From NCBI GenBank assembly GCA_945898025.1, contig CAMDGT010000019.1, positions 1 to 10,893 on the forward strand: a stretch of 10,893 bases of DNA, given 5' to 3'. This DNA comes from Rickettsia typhi. Lineage in GTDB: Bacteria > Pseudomonadota > Alphaproteobacteria > Rickettsiales > UBA1997. Positions within the stretch are counted from its first letter, which is position 1. Every line of letters starts with the position of its first letter. The position numbers were made by a program, and so were the translations under genes. Shown here piece after piece: positions 5,679-10,893 of the stretch. The notes beneath the pieces were generated by a model. That model worked only from the letters and a program-made list of their open reading frames with translations. It was not told where the DNA came from and made no database searches.

Positions 5679-7659
5679 GTCGCAAAATCAAGATAACAAT
5701 CAAGAAAACATAATTCACAATAAAACCAGTCAAAATAAAACTGGTGAATTTAATTTTGATGTTGAGGTTAGTAAAGTTCTCAACTTAATGATAAATTCTC
5801 TCTACACCAATAAAGATGTCGCATTGAGAGAGCTTATTTCAAACAGTGCAGATGCTTGCGATAAAATTCGCTATCTCAGCACACAAAGCCCAGAACTAAA
5901 TAACGAAGAGCTTAAAATCAATATTTCTATCAAAAAAAAAGAAAGGAAATTAATTATAGAAGATAACGGTATCGGAATGAACCAAGAAGACCTAATCGAG
6001 CATCTGGGAACAATTGCCCGCTCTGGCACTGAGAATTTTGTTAAATCTTTAACTGGAGACAAGCAAAAAGATGTTCAATTAATTGGGCAATTTGGAGTTG
6101 GGTTTTATTCAAGCTTTATGATTGCTAATATCGTTGAGGTAATTTCACAAAAATACGATCAAAACACCGCTTATATTTGGAGTTCAGAAGGTCACAACAG
6201 CTTTACTATTAACGAATATCAAGAGCCTTTTAAAAGAGGAACCAGAATAATCTTGCATCTAAAAGATAATGCTGATGATTTCCTTGACCGCTTTCACATT
6301 AAACACATTATTCAAACTTATTCCGATCACATTAATTTTAAAATTGATTTTATACCAGAAAATATTGAAGCGGGAGCAAAAATTGAAACTCTAAACTCAG
6401 CTTCAGCACTGTGGACAAAGCCAAAAGAAGAAATAACACAAGAACAATATCAAGAATTTTTTCGCCATATCGCCCACTTACCCGGTGAGCCTTTCATGAC
6501 TATTCATAACAAAGTAGAGGGTTTAGTTTCCTATACCAACCTATTTTTTATCCCAGCAAACAAGCCATTTGATTTATTTCATCCCGATCGCAAAACCTCA
6601 GTTAAATTATATGTTAAAAAGGTATTCATCAGCGCAGAGTTGAATTTAGTGCCTTCTTACCTAAGATTTATCAAAGGATTAGTTGATTCAGACGATCTAC
6701 CGCTCAATATAAGTCGCGAGAACTTACAACATAATGCAGTTATAGAAAAAATTAAAAAATCTGTTATTTCTAAAATTCTTAGCGAATTAAAAAAGAAGTC
6801 TAAAAAAAGCGAAGAAGAATATATTCAATTTTGGCACAATTTTGGTGCAGTATTAAAAGAAGGGCTTTGCGAAACTTCCGAATTTCGTGAAAAAATTCTA
6901 GAAATTTGCTGTTTTTACTCTTCAAAATCTCCAGATCAACTTATCAGCATTGCAGATTATATATCTAGAGCAAAAACAGGGCAAAATAAAATTTATTTTT
7001 TAACTGGTGAAAATATCAATAAAATTCAAGCATCGCCACAATTAGAAATTTTTTCAAAAAAAGATGTTGAGGTTTTATTTTTAACCGATGCCGTTGATGA
7101 ATTCTGGGTTACTGTTGCATTGCCTTATAAATCAAAAATTGAAAATCAAGAACAAGAATTTGAATTTCAATCAATTAATCGCAACGATGTCGATTTGTCT
7201 TTGATTGATAAATCAACAACAGAAAAAAATGATGAAAATAACAAAGATGACCAAGAAGAAAATGACAATAAATTAAAAGATATTACCGATAGTAAGTTTT
7301 TATCTTTAGTAGGTTTTTTCAAAGAAACCTTAGGAGAAAAAATTTCCGATGTTAGAATCTCAAAAAAATTAACTGATAGCCCAGTTTGCTTAGCGGTTGA
7401 TGTTGGATCTATGGATATAAGGCTCGAAAGATTCCTACTTGAACAAAAGCAAATTCAATCTGGTAGTGCCAAAATATTAGAAATTAACCCAAATAACGAA
7501 ATAATACAAAATCTAAATAATCAACATATTCAAGAAAACCTAAAAGATCAATCACAAGACAGCATTAGAACATTATTTGATCTTGCTTGCATAATTGAGG
7601 ATGAACCAATTGCGGATAGTAAAGATTTTTCTCGAAGATTACAAAAAATGCTAACATAA
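5677..7659 (+). CDS. htpG: Hsp90-family molecular chaperone HtpG
   Basis: This cytoplasmic ATP-dependent chaperone is the bacterial Hsp90, working with DnaK on late folding and remodelling of client proteins. At 660 residues it is somewhat longer than the usual 620-640. The GHKL ATPase domain shows Glu52 in LRELISNSADA, DNGIGM at 96-101, LGTIARSGT at 110-118, the GQFGVGFYS lid at 137-145 and GTRIILHLK at 188-196. The middle domain has the catalytic Arg347 in LPLNISRENLQ and the LYVKKVFI block. The C-terminal dimerisation domain ends with LEINPNNEIIQNL (601-613). The extra length lies in an Asn/Gln-rich N-terminal tail of about 20 residues and an acidic, Asn-rich linker at about 513-535. The gene stops immediately before the xerC ATG (TAAATG), implying a shared message. 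Confidence 0.98.
   Translation: MSQNQDNNQENIIHNKTSQNKTGEFNFDVEVSKVLNLMINSLYTNKDVALRELISNSADACDKIRYLSTQSPELNNEELKINISIKKKERKLIIEDNGIGMNQEDLIEHLGTIARSGTENFVKSLTGDKQKDVQLIGQFGVGFYSSFMIANIVEVISQKYDQNTAYIWSSEGHNSFTINEYQEPFKRGTRIILHLKDNADDFLDRFHIKHIIQTYSDHINFKIDFIPENIEAGAKIETLNSASALWTKPKEEITQEQYQEFFRHIAHLPGEPFMTIHNKVEGLVSYTNLFFIPANKPFDLFHPDRKTSVKLYVKKVFISAELNLVPSYLRFIKGLVDSDDLPLNISRENLQHNAVIEKIKKSVISKILSELKKKSKKSEEEYIQFWHNFGAVLKEGLCETSEFREKILEICCFYSSKSPDQLISIADYISRAKTGQNKIYFLTGENINKIQASPQLEIFSKKDVEVLFLTDAVDEFWVTVALPYKSKIENQEQEFEFQSINRNDVDLSLIDKSTTEKNDENNKDDQEENDNKLKDITDSKFLSLVGFFKETLGEKISDVRISKKLTDSPVCLAVDVGSMDIRLERFLLEQKQIQSGSAKILEINPNNEIIQNLNNQHIQENLKDQSQDSIRTLFDLACIIEDEPIADSKDFSRRLQKMLT
5725..5745. 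repeat. Small inverted repeat at the htpG 5' coding end
   Basis: ACCAGT (5725-5730) and ACTGGT (5740-5745) pair perfectly across 9 bases. A competing pairing, AATTCAC (5712-5718) with GTGAATT (5744-5750), overlaps the second arm. Both fall in the poorly conserved N-terminal tail. These could be two alternative mRNA folds near the start, but the arms are short and chance is quite possible. Confidence 0.35.
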
Positions 7660-8595
7660 ATGCCGAAAGAAAAGCTTGGTAATATTGTTTGCAATGCCAC
7701 TGCAAACAATATTATAAAATTTCTAAATTATCTAGAATATGAAAAAAAATACTCACCACACACCATTATAGCTTATCGGGAAGACATTTTTAGTTTTTTT
7801 AGCTTTCTTTCTGATAATGAAAATAAAAATATATTATCTATTGATAGGCTAGAAAAATTAACCCTCACCGACTTTAGATTATGGCTTACAAAAAAATTAG
7901 ATAAATTAGATAATCGCTCCAGAGCTAGAAAAATATCATCTCTTCGCTCATTATTTAATTTTCTTAATCGCAATAATTTGTTAAAAAATAATGAAATAAC
8001 AAAAATAAAAACCCCCAAAATATCAAAATTATTACCAAAACCAGTTTCTATTGAAAATATAAAATTAATTATCAACGAGATTAAGCAATTACAAAGAAGC
8101 GATTGGGAAAATGAAAGAGATGTAGCAATAACATTATTGCTTTATGGCTGTGGTTTAAGAATATCGGAGGCATTATCTATTAATAAAAATAGTATTGCCA
8201 ATGGAGAGTTCATAAAAATTGATGGAAAAGGCAAAAAACAACGAATTGTGCCAATTATATCAGCGGTTAGCGAACAAATATTAATTTATCTCGCTATTTG
8301 TCCTTTTGATATTAAGAATACTCAAAAAATATTTCGCACTATAAAAAATCAAGATTATTATCCTCTAGCTTTTCAAAATCTAATTTTAAATCTAAGAAGA
8401 AAATTCAATTTATCAGAAAATATAACTCCACATAGCTTTAGACATTCATTTGCCAGCCATTTACTAGAAGAAGGTGCAGATATCAGATCTATTCAAATGT
8501 TATTAGGGCACGAAATGCTTGGAACCACTGAAATATATACTAAAATCACTAAAAATAATTTAATTAGCAATCATCAAAGGTTTTTTGATAGATAG
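7660..8595 (+). CDS. xerC: Tyrosine recombinase XerC
   Basis: A 311-residue tyrosine recombinase, most likely the XerC partner of XerCD, which resolves chromosome dimers at dif during division. The N-terminal SAM-like DNA-binding domain spans about 15-105 (YSPHTIIAYREDIFSF is typical). The catalytic domain has Arg167 in LLYGCGLRISEAL, Lys190 in DGKGKKQRIVP, His258 and Arg261 in TPHSFRHSFASHLL, His284 in LLGHE and Tyr293 in EIYTK. The LLYGCGLRISEAL form and length favour XerC over XerD, but a paralogue cannot be excluded. ATG 7660 is the only ATG, GTG or TTG start before the conserved region. It abuts the htpG stop, and a perfect 14-bp dyad lies within codons 7-19. A KLDKLD repeat at residues 79-84 comes from a 9-base tandem duplication (7894-7911). 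The 3' end overlaps the convergent MFS gene by 36 bases. No dif-like site was recognised nearby. Confidence 0.93.
   Translation: MPKEKLGNIVCNATANNIIKFLNYLEYEKKYSPHTIIAYREDIFSFFSFLSDNENKNILSIDRLEKLTLTDFRLWLTKKLDKLDNRSRARKISSLRSLFNFLNRNNLLKNNEITKIKTPKISKLLPKPVSIENIKLIINEIKQLQRSDWENERDVAITLLLYGCGLRISEALSINKNSIANGEFIKIDGKGKKQRIVPIISAVSEQILIYLAICPFDIKNTQKIFRTIKNQDYYPLAFQNLILNLRRKFNLSENITPHSFRHSFASHLLEEGADIRSIQMLLGHEMLGTTEIYTKITKNNLISNHQRFFDR
7680..7714. repeat. Perfect 14-bp inverted repeat in the xerC 5' end
   Basis: TAATATTGTTTGCA (7680-7693) and TGCAAACAATATTA (7701-7714) are exact reverse complements around the 7-base loop ATGCCAC. The dyad starts 21 bases after the htpG stop and lies inside the first 19 codons of xerC (encoding NIVCNATANNI). 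The following bases are not a T-run. It could be an RNA hairpin damping htpG-xerC read-through or xerC translation, or a binding site for a dimeric protein. A 14-bp perfect dyad with a short loop is unlikely by chance even at this base composition. Confidence 0.85.
7894..7911. repeat. 9-bp tandem duplication in xerC
   Basis: AAATTAGAT is repeated head to tail (7894-7902, 7903-7911), in frame, giving KLD twice at residues 79-84. This lies in a basic segment of the N-terminal DNA-binding domain where length varies among recombinases. The sequence is A+T-rich and short, so it is a minor observation. Confidence 0.8.
8560..8595. other. Convergent overlap of xerC and MFS coding ends
   Basis: The xerC stop (TAG, 8593-8595) and the MFS stop (TAA on the minus strand, 8560-8562) lie past each other, so 36 bases are coding on both strands. 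There is no intergenic space for a bidirectional terminator, and the two messages must be complementary at their 3' ends. Confidence 0.9.
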
Positions 8596-9861
8596 GTTAT
8601 TTTTTTCTAAAACAGGAAGTATCAAAAAAGTTATGATTTTAATTAAACAAGGAGCCAAACAATAAACTATTGGCAAAATATCAATATTAATTGTTGATTT
8701 ACCGCCATCAATGAGCCATGAATAATCTTTTGCGATTAAAATAAAACTAATAAATGTTGCGATGGCAAGAGCTAATTTTGCAACAAAACTAAAAATGGCA
8801 AAATAGCTGGCCTTAAACTCTTCTTTATAGATCAATGTTGTTAAAATTATCTGTGGAGCAATTAAATCACAACCCATCGCAAACCCAGAAAATAAACAGA
8901 TGAAATAAAATATTTTAGAATCTCCCCTACTAATCAATGCCGTAAAAATAAAAATAACAACGGATAAAGCGATAGAAAATCGCCAAGCTTTAATAATTGA
9001 AAATCTTTTAGCAATATTATTCCAAAAAGGAATGCCAATTATTGCCGATAAGAAATATAAGCCCAAGAAATTACCCATTTCACCTAATGCCAATAAATAA
9101 TATTCAACATAAAAACGAATTAATAATGCAGGAATCGCAACCCCAATTGAATTAATTAAATAAATAAACAGCAGTTTTAAAAAAACTCGGTTTTTAATTA
9201 CATTTAACAAAAATTTTGTTTTTTGAGAAATATATAATTGACTTGAAGATATTAAGGCTATTTTGCTAGAGCTCAAATTAACAACGATTAAACTTGGCAC
9301 CATAAAAAGCAATGCCACTAACCATAGTTGCGACAAGGATTCATCGTAAGTTTTACTATTTTTATTTAAGTAAATTATTATTGTTGGCAATATTGCAGAT
9401 AAAAGGGTTCCCACAACCTGAAAAGATTCACGGCAAGAAATTAATTTATTCCTTAATTTTGAATCGTCGCCTGCAATATCAACGGCTAATGCCTCATAAT
9501 TAATCGAAAGAGCAGAAAATGTAAAGTAAAATAATGTTAGAATAATTGCCAAATAAATTGCGGAAGCATATTGCGATAGAGCTAGAGGCGGATTAAAAAG
9601 AAAATAAAACAATATAACTAACATTACCATCAAAAAATTAATCAAGGCAATTCTAGTAATTTTTTTTCTATAAAAATAATCGCAGTAATAACCTATTATT
9701 GGGTCAGTAATGCAGTCAAAAATTCGCCCAATAATTAAAATGGAAGCAGTTATTATAACTGGCAAACCAACAATATTAAGATAAAAACTTGCAAGATGTA
9801 AATAAATTGGCATGACAATAATTGCCATTGGCATTGCCAATAGCGAATAAGATATCATCAT
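8560..9861 (-). CDS. MFS transporter, GPH (MFS_2-like) family
   Basis: A 433-residue polytopic inner-membrane protein with about twelve hydrophobic segments. The motif GRIFDCITDPIIGYYCD at 45-61 is the hallmark of the glycoside-pentoside-hexuronide:cation symporter branch of the major facilitator superfamily, and NYEALAVDIAGDDSKLRNKLISCRE is the matching loop after the fourth segment. Known GPH members couple sugar or other solute uptake to Na+ or H+. The substrate here cannot be read from sequence. In a host-dependent bacterium it could import a host metabolite, which is inference only. Its ATG overlaps the rsmI stop by 4 bases (ATGA), so the two are translationally coupled. Its last 11 codons and stop lie antisense to the end of xerC. 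The C-terminus (KKPLMIAN) is short and cytoplasmic. Confidence 0.88.
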   Translation of the reverse strand: MMISYSLLAMPMAIIVMPIYLHLASFYLNIVGLPVIITASILIIGRIFDCITDPIIGYYCDYFYRKKITRIALINFLMVMLVILFYFLFNPPLALSQYASAIYLAIILTLFYFTFSALSINYEALAVDIAGDDSKLRNKLISCRESFQVVGTLLSAILPTIIIYLNKNSKTYDESLSQLWLVALLFMVPSLIVVNLSSSKIALISSSQLYISQKTKFLLNVIKNRVFLKLLFIYLINSIGVAIPALLIRFYVEYYLLALGEMGNFLGLYFLSAIIGIPFWNNIAKRFSIIKAWRFSIALSVVIFIFTALISRGDSKIFYFICLFSGFAMGCDLIAPQIILTTLIYKEEFKASYFAIFSFVAKLALAIATFISFILIAKDYSWLIDGGKSTINIDILPIVYCLAPCLIKIITFLILPVLEKNNLSIKKPLMIAN

Positions 9862-10751
9862 TCGCTTATAGAATTGTTGTTATTAATAATTCTTTGATAA
9901 ATAATTTTACGATTAAGATTGAATGATTGAGATATTGCATCCGCTATATCTCTAATTGACAATCCGGTTGCTAGATTTTTTGCAATCAATTCATCAATCG
10001 CTTCCCAATCTATATTTTCATTTTTTTTGTCTAATTTTTCAACCACCAGAACAAATTCACCCCTTATTTTTTCTGGATGATTTAAAAGAATTTCTTTAAT
10101 TTTATAGGGCTCATCGACGATAATTTCTTCATAAAATTTAGTTAATTCCCTCATTAAGGAAATTTTACGATCCGCAAAAATTATCATAAAATTATCTAAA
10201 CAATCTATAATGCGATGCGGGGATTCAAAAAACACAAGGCTATAATTTTGTGGCAGAGTTTTTAGAAAATTAAGAGCTGATATTTTGCTGGGTGGCAAGA
10301 AGCCAAGAAACAAAAAATTATCACAAGCAAGACTACTAACCGATATAGCAGTAGTAATTGCTGATATTCCGCCAATAGGAGTAATTTTAACCGAATTTTC
10401 TTGCAAAAATCTCAAAAGTTTAAAACCGGGGTCAGAAATTAGAGGAGTTCCAGCATCACTAACCAATGCCAAAGCCTTGCCATTATTAATATAATTGAGA
10501 ATTTGCAAATGAGCTTCTATTTTTGCATGATCATTATAGATTATAAGTTTTTTATCTTTAATTTCGTAATGATTGAGTAATTTCGCAGTCACTCTGCTAT
10601 CTTCGCAAATTATTATATCAACATTATTTAAAATTTTTAATGCTCTAATTGTTATATCTTCAAGATTGCCTATCGGAGTTGAAACCACATAAAGCCCTGA
10701 ATGCAAAGCCTCGCTTGTTGAATTATGTTTATCGTTTGAATATTGAAACAT
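9858..10751 (-). CDS. rsmI: 16S rRNA (cytidine-1402 2'-O)-methyltransferase
   Basis: RsmI methylates the ribose 2'-OH of C1402 in the decoding centre of 16S rRNA with S-adenosylmethionine, complementing RsmH, which acts on the base N4. The 297-residue protein has the tetrapyrrole-methylase fold with GLYVVSTPIGNLEDIT (19-34), CEDSRVTAKLL (49-59), ALVSDAGTPLISDPG (95-109), FLGFLPP (148-154), FFESPHR (174-180), RELTKFYEE (201-209) and GEFVLVVE (231-238). The SAM-loop block usually written PxPGxSA reads PIGGISA (125-131), so one Pro is Gly. A C-terminal helical extension (about 245-290) is normal for the family. The N-terminal 18 residues are unconserved. The stop overlaps the start of the MFS gene by 4 bases. 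It appears to be the first gene of a two-gene unit. Confidence 0.96.
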   Translation of the reverse strand: MFQYSNDKHNSTSEALHSGLYVVSTPIGNLEDITIRALKILNNVDIIICEDSRVTAKLLNHYEIKDKKLIIYNDHAKIEAHLQILNYINNGKALALVSDAGTPLISDPGFKLLRFLQENSVKITPIGGISAITTAISVSSLACDNFLFLGFLPPSKISALNFLKTLPQNYSLVFFESPHRIIDCLDNFMIIFADRKISLMRELTKFYEEIIVDEPYKIKEILLNHPEKIRGEFVLVVEKLDKKNENIDWEAIDELIAKNLATGLSIRDIADAISQSFNLNRKIIYQRIINNNNSISE

Positions 10752-10893
10752 TTTTAATAGTTAAGAAAATTATGCTATCATAATAAAACTACTTTAAAGT
10801 GAATGGCAAGATATTTTATTATTCGAACTACAAAAATTAATTTTTCATTAATAGAAAAAACTTAACAAGATTTTTATTAATAATTTATTTAAT
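10752..10893. promoter_or_regulatory. Upstream region of rsmI at the window edge
   Basis: These 142 bases must hold the rsmI promoter. On the minus strand CATAAT (plus 10769-10774) with TTTAAA about 18 bases further upstream is a possible -10/-35 pair, leaving a very short leader of roughly 10 bases. The match to consensus is weak. A 20-codon plus-strand ORF (10803-10865) starts with ATG but resembles nothing I know and is not called as a gene. Confidence 0.3.

Noticed and set aside
7660..8595. xerC as an integrase marking a genomic island
   Set aside because: Length, motif form and the housekeeping neighbours fit chromosomal XerC. No tRNA, attachment repeat or phage gene is nearby.
8560..10751. 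rsmI-MFS pair as part of a new defence or secretion system
   Set aside because: Both are recognisable ordinary families, and their 4-base overlap is common compaction in small genomes.
10803..10865. 20-codon plus-strand ORF starting MARYFII
   Set aside because: It is too short, has no family resemblance, and lies in the rsmI upstream region.

Overview
This is an A+T-rich window (about 70% A+T by eye) carrying ten confidently called, mostly housekeeping protein genes. They are packed tightly and arranged in alternating strand blocks. The proteins look alphaproteobacterial. LipB has the TAGVSAKNED, GEVREDRVGIWVD and SYHGIAVNIDPDLSFFNNI stretches, XerC has the LLYGCGLRISEAL form of its active-site motif, and the bacterial Glu/Asp-tRNA amidotransferase subunit GatA is present. 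Strong A+T bias, AAA/ATT-dominated codons, short spacers and overlapping genes fit a host-associated, Rickettsiales- or Holosporales-like alphaproteobacterium. That placement is an inference, not a demonstrated identity.

Layout. Bases 1-476 hold no confident gene, only a doubtful 64-codon minus-strand ORF at 112-306. A plus-strand pair follows: a short-chain dehydrogenase (477-1265), overlapped by nth, DNA endonuclease III (1255-1932). Convergent to it is the minus-strand cluster gatA-lipB-mreC (4986 down to 1942): tRNA amidotransferase subunit A, octanoyltransferase and the cell-shape protein MreC. A 126-base divergent spacer separates gatA from the plus-strand series queF (5113-5604), htpG (5677-7659) and xerC (7660-8595). 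These cover queuosine biosynthesis, the Hsp90 chaperone and a tyrosine recombinase. Convergent to xerC, and overlapping its 3' end by 36 bases, is the minus-strand pair rsmI (9858-10751, 16S rRNA 2'-O-methyltransferase) and a GPH-type MFS transporter (8560-9861). The last 142 bases hold the rsmI upstream region and nothing else convincing.

The genes serve separate functions: tRNA charging, tRNA and rRNA modification, lipoate attachment, cell wall shape, DNA repair and chromosome resolution, protein folding, and solute uptake. Their grouping looks like compaction rather than one pathway. No tRNA, rRNA, CRISPR array, insertion sequence or phage gene was seen, and I do not see a new defence or mobile system. 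The features that do stand out are smaller. A perfect 14-bp inverted repeat lies inside the first codons of xerC. A perfect 11-bp inverted repeat includes the lipB start codon. No start codon in the window has a recognisable Shine-Dalgarno sequence. LipB lacks the usual Gly-Gln of its HGPGQ signature. In-frame tandem duplications occur in mreC, gatA and xerC.
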